This document shows positions 35,057 to 43,026 of a stretch of DNA of 64,000 nucleotides, piece after piece. Location: contig JAODBK010000073.1 of assembly GCA_025463925.1 (NCBI GenBank), positions 23,157 through 87,156 on the forward strand, given 5' to 3'. Numbering within the stretch: the first letter of the stretch is position 1; every line of letters begins with the position of its first letter. Origin of the DNA: Acidimicrobiales bacterium. GTDB lineage: Bacteria; Actinomycetota; Acidimicrobiia; Acidimicrobiales; AC-14. The position numbers and the translations under genes are program-made. The notes under the pieces were generated by a model. It searched no databases. It worked only from the letters and a program-made list of their open reading frames with translations, and was not told the origin of the DNA.

Positions 35057-36481
35057 CTACCCCCGCACGCCGAAGCGCGCCATGCGCGCCGCGGCGCCGG
35101 GGGCCGCAACCTCGAGGGCGTCGACGAGGTCGCGCGGCCGGGCGATCCGGTACGCGTCGACGGCGACGTACCGCGCCAACGCGCAGTCGACGATGTCGGG
35201 TGACGCCACCGCGGCCAGCGCCTGGACCCCCTGCACGTACACGCCGTCGTAGTACGACGAACGATGCGAGTCCCAGAAGGTCATGGGATCGGCGACGTGC
35301 CCGCGCGCATCCGCGGGGATGGCCCGGCTCACGAACGACGCGAGCGTGTTCTCGGCCCGGGCTTCCGCCCATGACGCCAACCCTTCGTCGAGCCATGGAT
35401 CGCGACCCTGGTCGTTGCCGACCAGCGCGTAGAACCACTGGTGGCCGAGCTCGTGGCTGGTCGTCCGGCCGAGCGTTCCGGGCCCTTGCATCACGTGGCC
35501 CGGGTACTCGATGCCACCATGCAGCGCGGCAGTGACGGCCATCGTGAACGCGGGCCACGGGTACGCGCCGAAGCGGGCGCTGTGAGCGGCGATCACCCGC
35601 ACGATCTTGTCGACGTACGGTTGCGGAGACTCGTCGACGTCGGCGGCCACACCGACGGTGACCGGCACCGGCTGGGGTCCAAGCGCCACGCCGGTGGCGA
35701 TCCGGAAGTGGCCCACCGAGATCGCGATGTCGCGCATGCCGGTGGCGACGAAGTGCCCGGGACGCGCCGGGTCGGCGGCACCGCTGGCGAGCACGGTGTA
35801 CCCGGGCGGCACCGCGACGGCGAAGTCGATGTCGGCGGCCGGTGCGGTCGACGACTCCGCGTACGCGGTGGTCGGCGGATCCATCGCCCAACCGACACCC
35901 GGCTCCCACGGCAGGATCGGGAAGAACGAGCCGAGCCGGATGCCGTCGCCGGCGTGGGCGACGCGGTCGTCGACCGGGCGGGCCAGGTGGAGGCGCCAGG
36001 TCATCGAGACGTGCATCGCGTGCCTGGCGGCGGCCGAGTGGCCGAGCGGCACGACGATGGTGGTCGGGTTCGCGCGGGTCGGCACCGCGGGAGCACCGTC
36101 GACCTTCACGTCGGCCACCTGCAGGTCGGCGCCGAAGGGCGCGGTGCGCGGCCCGTTGGGCCACAGCCGGAAGACGAGGTGGTCGACCGGGAGGTCCGGC
36201 GTGAACACCACCGACTGGTCGCCGGTCACGGTGTCGTCCGGCGGCGAGATGTTCACGTGCATCGTGTAGCGCGGCCGGTCGGCGGGCGGGGACGCGGGCG
36301 GTGGGACCGGGCAGCCCGCCGGCGGGACCACACTCGCCGGCGCGGTCGTCGGTGCGGACGGCGTCACGACGATCGACGGTGATGTCGACGCCGGGACCGA
36401 GGAGCGCTCCAGCGCCTTCGGCGGGCTCGACGACGCGCAGGCCGCGGCGACGACAAAGAGAAGGATGGGAGAGTGGCGCAC
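35057..36481 (-). CDS. M1-like zinc aminopeptidase, predicted lipoprotein
   Basis: This is a roughly 474-residue exported metallopeptidase. The zinc site HELGHQWFY with the third ligand in LDEGLASW gives exact HExxH-x18-E spacing, as in M1/gluzincin peptidases. The GTG at 36481 starts VRHSPILLFVVAAACASSS, a short signal with Cys after VAAA, a plausible lipobox. A Ser/Pro/Thr-rich linker follows. The beta-rich N-terminal domain (TMHVNISPPDDTVTGDQSVVF) resembles the M1 saddle. An in-frame ATG at 36505 would lengthen the N-terminus by eight residues and overlap the divergent gene. The GAMEN substrate loop appears only as LHGGIEYPG, as in M1 homologues with unusual specificity. Its C-terminal helical domain is short. 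Confidence 0.85.
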   Translation of the reverse strand: MRHSPILLFVVAAACASSSPPKALERSSVPASTSPSIVVTPSAPTTAPASVVPPAGCPVPPPASPPADRPRYTMHVNISPPDDTVTGDQSVVFTPDLPVDHLVFRLWPNGPRTAPFGADLQVADVKVDGAPAVPTRANPTTIVVPLGHSAAARHAMHVSMTWRLHLARPVDDRVAHAGDGIRLGSFFPILPWEPGVGWAMDPPTTAYAESSTAPAADIDFAVAVPPGYTVLASGAADPARPGHFVATGMRDIAISVGHFRIATGVALGPQPVPVTVGVAADVDESPQPYVDKIVRVIAAHSARFGAYPWPAFTMAVTAALHGGIEYPGHVMQGPGTLGRTTSHELGHQWFYALVGNDQGRDPWLDEGLASWAEARAENTLASFVSRAIPADARGHVADPMTFWDSHRSSYYDGVYVQGVQALAAVASPDIVDCALARYVAVDAYRIARPRDLVDALEVAAPGAAARMARFGVRG

Positions 36482-36507
36482 CGTGAGCGTGCCCAACTCT
36501 CCCATCC
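36463..36507. repeat. 12-bp perfect inverted repeat across two divergent gene starts
   Basis: GGATGGGAGAGT (36463-36474) and ACTCTCCCATCC (36496-36507) are exact reverse complements 21 bases apart. The arms contain the N-terminal codons of the M1-like peptidase on one strand and of the small plus-strand protein on the other. As a result both proteins begin with an SPIL motif. It may be an operator or an mRNA hairpin over both start regions. Confidence 0.7.
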
Positions 36508-36968
36508 TCACCGCGACGTGCGTATGGCGGTGCCGGCCCGACGTGGTCGTCGCCCTCGACGAGCAGTTCGGCGAGCCGGTCGACGCGTACGTGAACGGCT
36601 CGCAGGTCTGGCTGCGCGACGACGGGCCCGGCGGCGTCGCGCTGGAGTGGCGGCTGCACCCGGTGGCCGGCTTCCACCGCCCGGCCGGCACCGACACGCA
36701 CGAGCTGTTCGCGACGACGGCCCATGCCATCGCGACCGGCGCCGAGCCACCGGCGCCGCTGGACGCGCTGTGGGACGGGCTCGAGGCCTTCACCGCGTAC
36801 GGCGACGAAGTCGAACCGGCAACGCTGGCGGCCGCGGCGGCCGGGGCCCTCGGCATCCCGCCCGACGCCGCCGGCCTGGTCGACCACCAGCGCATCGGCG
36901 ACGAGTGGGAACACGCGGGCGGGAAGGTGTCGATCGTCCACCAGCTCCTCCAGCAGCTGGAGGCCTGA
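36483..36968 (+). CDS. Conserved-looking protein of unknown function
   Basis: This is a 161-residue soluble protein with no recognised domain. It starts VSVPNSPILTATCVWRCRP (GTG at 36483, GGGAG nine bases upstream); an ATG at 36465 would add six residues. It contains an acidic/aromatic beta-rich middle (GSQVWLRDDGPGGVALEWRL) and a helical C-terminus ending in VSIVHQLLQQLEA. It is divergent from the M1-like peptidase, with start regions overlapping through a 12-bp inverted repeat, and its 3' end nearly touches the convergent fusion gene at 36972. The amino-acid composition looks like a genuine protein; the function is unknown. Confidence 0.7.
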   Translation: MSVPNSPILTATCVWRCRPDVVVALDEQFGEPVDAYVNGSQVWLRDDGPGGVALEWRLHPVAGFHRPAGTDTHELFATTAHAIATGAEPPAPLDALWDGLEAFTAYGDEVEPATLAAAAAGALGIPPDAAGLVDHQRIGDEWEHAGGKVSIVHQLLQQLEA

Positions 36969-36971
36969 CCG

Positions 36972-39962
36972 TTACTTCTCGGAAGAGCTCGGGACGAAGA
37001 AGCGGCCGATCAGCGGCAGCTCCCAGAACGATTCGGCGCGGGCGACCGCCATCGCGGAGGCGAGGAGGTGCTCGGGCGAGTCGTACACCGCATACCGCGG
37101 CCGCCAGTCCGGGTCGTACTTCGCGTTGAAGTACCAGAGCGACTCGATCTGCATCGACTCGCTCATCTTCTGGAGGAGCCACCGCTCCACCCGCTGCGTC
37201 ATCGAGTCGCCGGACTCGCCGGCCAGCACGGCGCGCATGGTTGCGAAGTTGAGGGCCAGGCCCCGGCAGCCGCGCTGGCGCAGGTGGTTGATCGTCTCCA
37301 CGACGACGAAGTCGGTCACGCCATTGGGGATCGCGTCGGCGTCGCAGCTGCCGTCGTCGGCATCGCCGTCGTCGGCCCGGCGCATCAGGTCGAGCGAGTA
37401 ACCCTCGATGTCGGCCGCCGGCACGTATTGGCAGAACGCCGCCGGCTCTCCGCCCGGACCGAACGCCACCGCCAGGAGGAGGCCCTTGTCGTCGGGATGG
37501 AAGACGCGGCCCAGCGTCATCGAAAAGCCGCGCTCCACGTCGCCCTTCCGGCTCTTGCCCATGAGCGCGGTCAGCTGCGACTCGAGGCCGGCCGGAAGGT
37601 TGGCCGGGTCGTGGAAGGCGATGGTGTAGCCGCGCTTGGCGACGCGGTTCACCGCCTGGCGGAGCCCCTTGGCCCGACCACCCTCCAGCGAGAAACGCGT
37701 GATGTCGACGACCGCCTCGTCGCCGACGTAGAGGTCGTGCATGCCCGCGGCCCGGTAGATCGGGAGCCACGACTCGCTCGCGCCCATGACCGCGATCGGC
37801 CACGCGTGCTCGTCAGCGAAGCGCCGGAAGGCGTTCCACACCTCGGTCCGTTCGGCTTCCGGCCCGATCGGGTCGGGCGAGACCAGTGCGATCCCACCGA
37901 CGACCGCGTACGCGACCACGCTGGCACCGGAGAAGAAGTAGCTCTTGTCGTCGCGCAGCGCGAAGTACGCCAGCGTGTCGCCTCCGAAGCGCGCGACGAC
38001 GTCGCGCGCCCGGGCCCGGTCGTCGTGGCCCTGGTGGCGGTGGACGACGACCGGCCGGAACACGATCCAACCGGCGGCCAGGACGAGGCCGACGGACAGC
38101 GCCACGAGGACCGGCGCCATCAGGCCGTCGACCCGGCCCGGCACGTTGTACACGCTCGACCCGACCATGCGTGAGAGCACGTCGAGCACGGCGCGACCGA
38201 TTGGCGGCCGCGGCTGGTCACGATGCACCAGCTCGACCGCGGCGGTCGCGCTGATGACCGCGACCGCGGCGCCCGCGACCAGCGTGACGAGGCCGCGGAC
38301 CACCGCCGGCGGGTCGGTACGGGCGCGGAAGGCGCGACGGTTCAACCAGAGATACCCGACGATGGCCAGCGTGCCCAGCGAGTCCTCGACGTCGACGCCC
38401 TTCAGCAGATGCAGCCCCGCCGACCCCACGAGCAGGCCCATGGCGAGCTGCCACGCGTGGCGCTGGCCACCACGGACCCCGCGGGCCAGCACCAGCAGCG
38501 CGAGCCCGGCGAGGGCGACGAGCGCGGCCGCCGTCTGGGCGGTGGTGAGCGGGACCGCGTCCTTCGCGACCTCGGACCAGCTGCGGAACGGCGGGCTGAC
38601 GGCGGACGTGATGTTCACGATGCCGGCGAGCGCGATCGCGCCGGCCGCGATCCGCCGGGCCCGCTTGATCTTCCGCATCGGCGGGACGACCTCGGGCCAC
38701 GACGGGCCCTGCGGGAACGCGGCCACGACGGCCGGCCGCGGTTCGGCGCGGAGCGGCTGGGCGGCGAGCCGCTCGACGCGCGTACCGCCCGGCAGATCGC
38801 CGGCGGCGTGGATGAGGCGCGCGTGCAAGTCGGCGCCGGCCTCCATCTCGACCCATGAGATCTGCCGCTGCGGCAGGTACACCGGCGGCAGACCGAGCCG
38901 CGCCGAACGCTCCCGGACGTGGTCGGACGACGAACCGGCGTTGGCGTAGAACGCGTCGCCCATCACCGTGAGCTCCGGCTGATGGGTGTGGCCGGTGACC
39001 AGCGCGGCGTAGCCGCGCGGCACGAGGGCGCGGGCGGCGGCGCGGGCCGCCTCGTTGCCACGCTGCCGGCGCGAGGCGAACCCCATGTCGGCGGCCGCGG
39101 CCCACACCCGCCGGGCCGCGAACACCAGGCCGGCGGCGACGATGAGGACGTCGGCCACCACCGCCAGGCTGATCAGCGCGGTGCGCCGGGCCAGCCAGGC
39201 GGCGTCGCGCTGACCGCCGCGGTCGATGAGCGCATACACCAGCGGGACCTTCAGGAGGACTGCGAGCGCGAGCGGCACCAGCAGCCACCACACGTGCCGG
39301 GCCAACCGCCGGTAGGTCGTGCGAGAGGCGACGAACTCCGGGTATGCGACCGGGTCGTCGAGATCGGTGACGCCATCCAGCCAGGCCCGGCCGTCGGCGG
39401 CAAGGGCCGGCGCGATCTCGGTGACCACGTGCTGGCCGAACGGCGTGTCGTTCGGATTGCGCGGGTCGGCGAAGGAGTTGTGCGGGTCGTACTGGTGACC
39501 GTGTTCCACGCGCACGCGCCGCTCGCCCCGCCCGGTCTCGATGACGATGTCGAGCGCGAACGCCACCTCGGCGCCGAGGCACTTGCGGAGCTTCGTGACC
39601 TGCCGCTCGTCCCATCCGAGACGGCTGTCGTGCGTCCCCGGCAGCACGACCAGGCGGTGGTCGGCCTCCCCGCTGAAGGTGGTGAGCGCCGCCTTCAGCC
39701 GCGGGTGCGCCGACAGGATGATCTCGACGTCGAGGTTCGGGCCGGCGAGCAAGTCGAACACGTCTCCGGCGAGCACGACCAGGCCGGGCCCCACCCAACC
39801 CTCGATGGCCCGGGCCACCTCGGACGACGTTGCCGTCGACCCGGCCGTCGCCGACGGCCCGAGATGCATGTCGCTGGCCACCAGCACCTTGCCCCCGGCG
39901 GGGACTGCGACCTCCACCTGGTCCGGCACGAGCACGTCGACCGGTGCGTCCACCGGCCCCAT
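36972..39962 (-). CDS. Fusion of a calcineurin-like metallophosphoesterase and an MprF-type (DUF2156) membrane synthase
   Basis: This 996-residue protein joins two activities. Residues 25-345 are a calcineurin-like metallophosphoesterase: SDMHLG (Asp31, His33), AGDVFD (Asp67), LPGTHD (Thr110 where Asn is usual, His111), EHGHQYDP and TGHTHQPE (324-327). Two transmembrane helices (about 223-245 and 260-283) are inserted before the last motif. From about 435 onward there are roughly six more helices, then a cytosolic DUF2156 domain with VSPDPIGPEAERTEVWNAF and KGLRQAVNRVAKRGYTI, as in MprF/LysX C-terminal aminoacyl-phosphatidylglycerol synthases. No lysyl-tRNA synthetase module is present. A lipid-modifying role is inferred. 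The ATG at 39962 starts just before the fold; NUDIX lies nine bases upstream in the same direction. Confidence 0.85.
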   Translation of the reverse strand: MGPVDAPVDVLVPDQVEVAVPAGGKVLVASDMHLGPSATAGSTATSSEVARAIEGWVGPGLVVLAGDVFDLLAGPNLDVEIILSAHPRLKAALTTFSGEADHRLVVLPGTHDSRLGWDERQVTKLRKCLGAEVAFALDIVIETGRGERRVRVEHGHQYDPHNSFADPRNPNDTPFGQHVVTEIAPALAADGRAWLDGVTDLDDPVAYPEFVASRTTYRRLARHVWWLLVPLALAVLLKVPLVYALIDRGGQRDAAWLARRTALISLAVVADVLIVAAGLVFAARRVWAAAADMGFASRRQRGNEAARAAARALVPRGYAALVTGHTHQPELTVMGDAFYANAGSSSDHVRERSARLGLPPVYLPQRQISWVEMEAGADLHARLIHAAGDLPGGTRVERLAAQPLRAEPRPAVVAAFPQGPSWPEVVPPMRKIKRARRIAAGAIALAGIVNITSAVSPPFRSWSEVAKDAVPLTTAQTAAALVALAGLALLVLARGVRGGQRHAWQLAMGLLVGSAGLHLLKGVDVEDSLGTLAIVGYLWLNRRAFRARTDPPAVVRGLVTLVAGAAVAVISATAAVELVHRDQPRPPIGRAVLDVLSRMVGSSVYNVPGRVDGLMAPVLVALSVGLVLAAGWIVFRPVVVHRHQGHDDRARARDVVARFGGDTLAYFALRDDKSYFFSGASVVAYAVVGGIALVSPDPIGPEAERTEVWNAFRRFADEHAWPIAVMGASESWLPIYRAAGMHDLYVGDEAVVDITRFSLEGGRAKGLRQAVNRVAKRGYTIAFHDPANLPAGLESQLTALMGKSRKGDVERGFSMTLGRVFHPDDKGLLLAVAFGPGGEPAAFCQYVPAADIEGYSLDLMRRADDGDADDGSCDADAIPNGVTDFVVVETINHLRQRGCRGLALNFATMRAVLAGESGDSMTQRVERWLLQKMSESMQIESLWYFNAKYDPDWRPRYAVYDSPEHLLASAMAVARAESFWELPLIGRFFVPSSSEK

Positions 39963-39970
39963 TGTCGCGG

Positions 39971-40657
39971 CTATTGGCCGGCCTCGTCGCGCCACACCGG
40001 CCCGCGGGGCGGGTCGAACACCACGTCCACCGGCTCACCCCGGAGCGCCTTGAACGCGGCCACGCCCCACCGCTCGATGCCCGCCAGCGGCTCGGGCAGC
40101 GCGTCCTCGGCGAACCAGCCGACGTCGGCACACTCGAGCGGGTGGGCCCGGAGCGAGCCGCCGACGGCGCGGCAGTGGAACACGATCGAGTACAGCGGTG
40201 TGCGGGTGAAGCCGAGCCGGAGCCCGTCGAGCACCGCGAGGATGCGGACCGGCTCGGCCAGGATGCCCGTCTCCTCCTCCACCTCCTTCACCGCGACCTC
40301 CGACGGCGAGTAACCGACGTCGGCCCACCCCGTCGGGTAGAGCCACACGCCGGAGTCCGCCCGCTGCACCAACAGCACCTCGCCGCGGTCGTTGCCCACG
40401 ACCGCGCCGACGGCGACCTTGGGCGTGACGTACCCGGCGACGCCCTCGCCAACCGCAGCGAGCCAGTCGTCGAAGATCGCTTCCGCCTCGGCCTCGTGCC
40501 CGGCGGCGACGCGGATGTCGGCCGCGACCTTCAGCACCTCCTCGAATCGCTCCCGCTCGTACAAGCTCTGCGTGAAACCCAGGCCGGTGCGCGCGATCCC
40601 GGCGAGCGACTCGCCCCACCGGAGCAGGTCCCGGGCGGAGACGGGGTGCGGGTCCAC
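39971..40657 (-). CDS. NUDIX hydrolase with N-terminal NUDIX-associated domain
   Basis: This is a 228-residue NUDIX enzyme. The first 70 residues (SARDLLRWGESLAGIARTGL and ERERFEEVLKVAADIR) match the helical domain that precedes ADP-ribose/nucleoside-diphosphate NUDIX hydrolases of the NUDIX_N type. The catalytic box reads GWADVGYSPSEVAVKEVEEETGI, with Lys in place of the usual Arg before the EVxEE core. VAVGAVVGNDRGEVLLVQRAD is strand 1. It should hydrolyse a nucleoside diphosphate linked to another moiety in the cytosol. The GTG at 40657 gives MDPHPVSARD. It is the first gene of a pair with the metallophosphoesterase-MprF fusion; both handle phosphate esters, but a joint pathway is only a guess. 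Confidence 0.88.
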   Translation of the reverse strand: MDPHPVSARDLLRWGESLAGIARTGLGFTQSLYERERFEEVLKVAADIRVAAGHEAEAEAIFDDWLAAVGEGVAGYVTPKVAVGAVVGNDRGEVLLVQRADSGVWLYPTGWADVGYSPSEVAVKEVEEETGILAEPVRILAVLDGLRLGFTRTPLYSIVFHCRAVGGSLRAHPLECADVGWFAEDALPEPLAGIERWGVAAFKALRGEPVDVVFDPPRGPVWRDEAGQ

Positions 40658-40667
40658 TCGTCAGGCG

Positions 40668-41027
40668 TTACGCCTGCGCGACCACCAGCCGCGAGTCCTG
40701 CGCGAGCTGGTCGACCTGATCGTGGATGGTGAAGATGCCCGCCTTGTCCGCCTTGAAGCTGACGAGCTCGTGCGCGCTCGGCGCGATCGTCTTCGAGACG
40801 CCGTATCCCTCGATGCTGAACCCGCGCGGCTGGGTGGTGTTGTTGGTGAGGTCGATCACCACGCGCTGGTGCGCGACGGCGTTGATCACGGGCAGCGAAT
40901 AGGCCGCGGTCCCGTTGATCGTCGTCGCCGTGAGGGCGACGTGCTCGCCGCGAACGTTGGACTGACACCCGGCCAGGAGGACGAGAGCGAGCGCGGCGAT
41001 GGCCGGCGCGGCGAGTCGCGAATGCAT
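40668..41027 (-). CDS. Cupredoxin-like lipoprotein
   Basis: This is a 119-residue predicted lipoprotein: MHSRLAAPAIAALALVLLAGC gives a signal peptide with a clear LAGC lipobox. The mature domain has a beta-sandwich pattern (HQRVVIDLTNNTTQPRGFSI, IAPSAHELVSFKADKAGIFTI) like cupredoxins that replace the copper site. The His in APSAHE and the His in TIHDQV could be remnants. There is no complete Cys/His/His/Met set, so copper binding is unlikely. The ATG at 41027 follows minus-strand TAAGGT (41035-41040) by seven bases. It is divergent from a DrrAB-like exporter across a 13-bp palindrome, suggesting common control. Confidence 0.75.
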   Translation of the reverse strand: MHSRLAAPAIAALALVLLAGCQSNVRGEHVALTATTINGTAAYSLPVINAVAHQRVVIDLTNNTTQPRGFSIEGYGVSKTIAPSAHELVSFKADKAGIFTIHDQVDQLAQDSRLVVAQA

Positions 41028-41034
41028 GGCGGCC

Positions 41035-41057
41035 ACCTTAGTGGTGACCACTACGGT
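41035..41057. promoter_or_regulatory. Divergent -10 elements flanking an AGTGGT-G-ACCACT palindrome
   Basis: Minus-strand TAAGGT (41035-41040) serves the lipoprotein and plus-strand TACGGT (41052-41057) serves the ABC ATPase. Between and partly overlapping them, AGTGGT and ACCACT are perfect inverted arms around one central base (41040-41052). Placement between the two -10 elements is what a dimeric repressor of both genes would use. Confidence 0.65.
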
Positions 41058-41063
41058 GGCGTG

Positions 41064-42014
41064 ATGGCGACCGCGGCAGTCCTCACCGAGGCGATCGCGC
41101 GCCAGTACGGCGACGTGCGGGCCGTCGACGGCGTCGACATCGCGGTCCCGGAAGGCGAGATCTACGGCTTCCTCGGGCCGAACGGCGCCGGGAAGTCAAC
41201 GCTCATCCGCATCCTCTGCACGTTGCTCACGCCGACCTCCGGCCGAGCCGAGGTCGCCGGGATCGACGTGGCCGCGCACCCGGGCGCGGTGCGGTTGCGC
41301 ATCGGCGTGGCCTTGCAGGACGCGGCGCTGGACGACCGCCAGACCGGCCGCGAGCTGCTCCGGCTCCAGGCGCGCCTCTACGGGCTGCGCCGGCACGAGA
41401 TCGACCAGCGAGTCGACGAGGTCCTGCGCATGGTGGACATCGGCGACGCCTTCGACCGGCGCATCGGCACGTACTCCGGTGGCATGAAGCGGCGCCTCGA
41501 CCTGGCCGCCGCGCTGGTGCACAACCCGGACATCCTCTTCCTCGACGAGCCGACGACCGGGCTCGACCCGGCGAGCCGCGCCCTCGTGTGGCACGAAGTG
41601 CGCCGGCTGAACCAGAACCTCGGGATGACGATCTTCCTCACCACGCAGTACCTCGAGGAAGCCGACGAGCTGGCCGACCGCGTCGGGATCATCGCCCACG
41701 GCAAGCTCGTCGCCGAGGGCACGCCCGACGAGCTGAAGCGCTCGATCGGCACGGACGTGATCGTCGCCCGAGTGAGCCGGGCCACCGAGGACGTGCTCGC
41801 CCGCCTGCGGTCGATCGAGGGCGTCGACCAGGTGGACGTGCACGACGGCGAGATCAGCGTCCGGGTCCGCGACGGCGCCGCCGCCATCAGCCCGGTGGCC
41901 ATCGCGCTGGCGGCGTGCGAGGTCGAGGTGCAAAGCCTGACACTGCGGACGCCGACGCTCGACGACGTGTTCCTCGAGCTCACCGGCACCCACATCGAGG
42001 AGGAGGACCAGTGA
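41064..42014 (+). CDS. ABC exporter ATP-binding protein (DrrA-like)
   Basis: This is a 316-residue ABC ATPase. Walker A is GFLGPNGAGKST, the signature TYSGGMKRRLDLA, Walker B ILFLDEPTTGLDP, and the H-loop is replaced by TTQYLEEADEL with Gln, as in DrrA-type drug/lipid exporters. The C-terminal DUF4162-like extension (VIVARVSRATEDVLARLRS) is also typical. It energises the membrane permease encoded next. The ATG at 41064 follows TACGGT by six bases, leaderless; a GTG at 41061 is possible. The cargo may be a drug, antibiotic or lipid; nothing nearby defines it. Confidence 0.92.
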   Translation: MATAAVLTEAIARQYGDVRAVDGVDIAVPEGEIYGFLGPNGAGKSTLIRILCTLLTPTSGRAEVAGIDVAAHPGAVRLRIGVALQDAALDDRQTGRELLRLQARLYGLRRHEIDQRVDEVLRMVDIGDAFDRRIGTYSGGMKRRLDLAAALVHNPDILFLDEPTTGLDPASRALVWHEVRRLNQNLGMTIFLTTQYLEEADELADRVGIIAHGKLVAEGTPDELKRSIGTDVIVARVSRATEDVLARLRSIEGVDQVDVHDGEISVRVRDGAAAISPVAIALAACEVEVQSLTLRTPTLDDVFLELTGTHIEEEDQ

Positions 42015-42970
42015 CGGCGCCGTCCACCATCCGAGCCCGCGAGGGCGGGTTCGCGCACGACATGGCGGCCATCGCCGGCCGGGCCCTCCGGCAGATCCCG
42101 CGCGAGCCGGAGTTCATGATCCCGGCCCTCGTGGTGCCGGTGTTCTTCTTCGTCGTGAACGTCGGATCGCTGCAGAAGGTCGCCGAGTCGCGCGGCGTCG
42201 TGCACGACTTCAAGGCATTCCAACTGCCGGTGGCGATCATCTTCGCGGTGACGGGAATCTCGCGCGCCTCGACGCTCGTCACCGACATCCAGGGCGGCTA
42301 CTTCGATCGACTGTGCATCACGCCGGTGCGGCGCCTGGCGCTGCTGCTCGGGCTGATGATCGCCGACCTCGCGATGGTGATCGGCCTAGCCATTCCCGTG
42401 GTGCTCCTCGGCTTCGCCATCGGCGTGCGGTTCGCCAGCGGGCCGCTGGGCGTCCTCGTGTTCATCCTGCTCGGCGCGGTCTGGGGGCTCGCGTTCACCG
42501 GCTTCCCGTACGCGATCGCATTGAAGACCGGCAACCCGGCGGCGGTGAACTCGAGCTTCATCATCTTCTTCCCGTTCGCCTTCCTGACCACCAGCTTCGC
42601 CCCGAAGGAAGCGCTCACCGGCTGGCTCTCGACCATCGCCACCTACAACCCGGTGACCTACCTCCTGGCCGGCCTGCGATCGTTGGTGCTCACCGGATGG
42701 GACGGCACCGCGCTGCTCAAGTCGGTCGCGGCCATCCTCGGTGTCGGCGTGGTCAGCATCGGCCTGGCGCTGGCCGCGCTCCGAGGGGCGGGTCCAGCGA
42801 GGGTGACGGTGGTGCGACAATGGCGACCATGGCCGTCCGGGTCGACTGCCGCCACTACTCCACCCGCACCCTCGGCGCCGAGGTCGTCGAGCGGTGCCGC
42901 CTGGACGTCAACATCGCGGTGCCGTTCGGCTGCCCCGAGGACTGCGTCTTCTTCGAACCCCGTCACGTGA
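42011..42970 (+). CDS. ABC-2 type exporter permease (DrrB-like)
   Basis: This is a permease of the ABC-2 family with six hydrophobic spans between about residues 35 and 265: MIPALVVPVFFFVVNV, LPVAIIFAVTG, ALLLGLMIADLAMVIGLAIP, GVLVFILLGAVWGLAF, SSFIIFFPFAFLTTSF and AILGVGVVSIGLALAAL. RASTLVTDIQGGYFDRL is the usual cytoplasmic loop. The GTG overlaps the ATPase stop (GTGA). After about residue 268 the sequence turns into a Ser/Arg/Pro-rich tail that overlaps, in another frame, the 68-residue Cys-containing gene at 42820. The tail is therefore probably a non-functional extension of the frame. Confidence 0.88.
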   Translation: MTAPSTIRAREGGFAHDMAAIAGRALRQIPREPEFMIPALVVPVFFFVVNVGSLQKVAESRGVVHDFKAFQLPVAIIFAVTGISRASTLVTDIQGGYFDRLCITPVRRLALLLGLMIADLAMVIGLAIPVVLLGFAIGVRFASGPLGVLVFILLGAVWGLAFTGFPYAIALKTGNPAAVNSSFIIFFPFAFLTTSFAPKEALTGWLSTIATYNPVTYLLAGLRSLVLTGWDGTALLKSVAAILGVGVVSIGLALAALRGAGPARVTVVRQWRPWPSGSTAATTPPAPSAPRSSSGAAWTSTSRCRSAAPRTASSSNPVT

Positions 42971-43026
42971 CGTCCGCCGGGTGGCAGGTCGAGGGCCGGC
43001 TCCCCGACGACGAGGACGACCGCTAA
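42820..43026 (+). CDS. Small Cys-rich protein (putative metal binding)
   Basis: This is a 68-residue protein: MATMAVRVDCRHYSTRTLGA, then EVVERCRLDVNIAVPFGCPE and DCVFFEPRHV. Four Cys in the order C-x15-C-x11-C-x3-C and nearby His suggest a small zinc- or iron-binding domain. ATG at 42820 or 42829 can start it. Its first 151 bases overlap the tail of the ABC permease frame, yet the third-position and residue pattern here looks protein-like while the permease tail does not. It converges on the next gene with a four-base overlap. Function unknown. Confidence 0.75.
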   Translation: MATMAVRVDCRHYSTRTLGAEVVERCRLDVNIAVPFGCPEDCVFFEPRHVTSAGWQVEGRLPDDEDDR

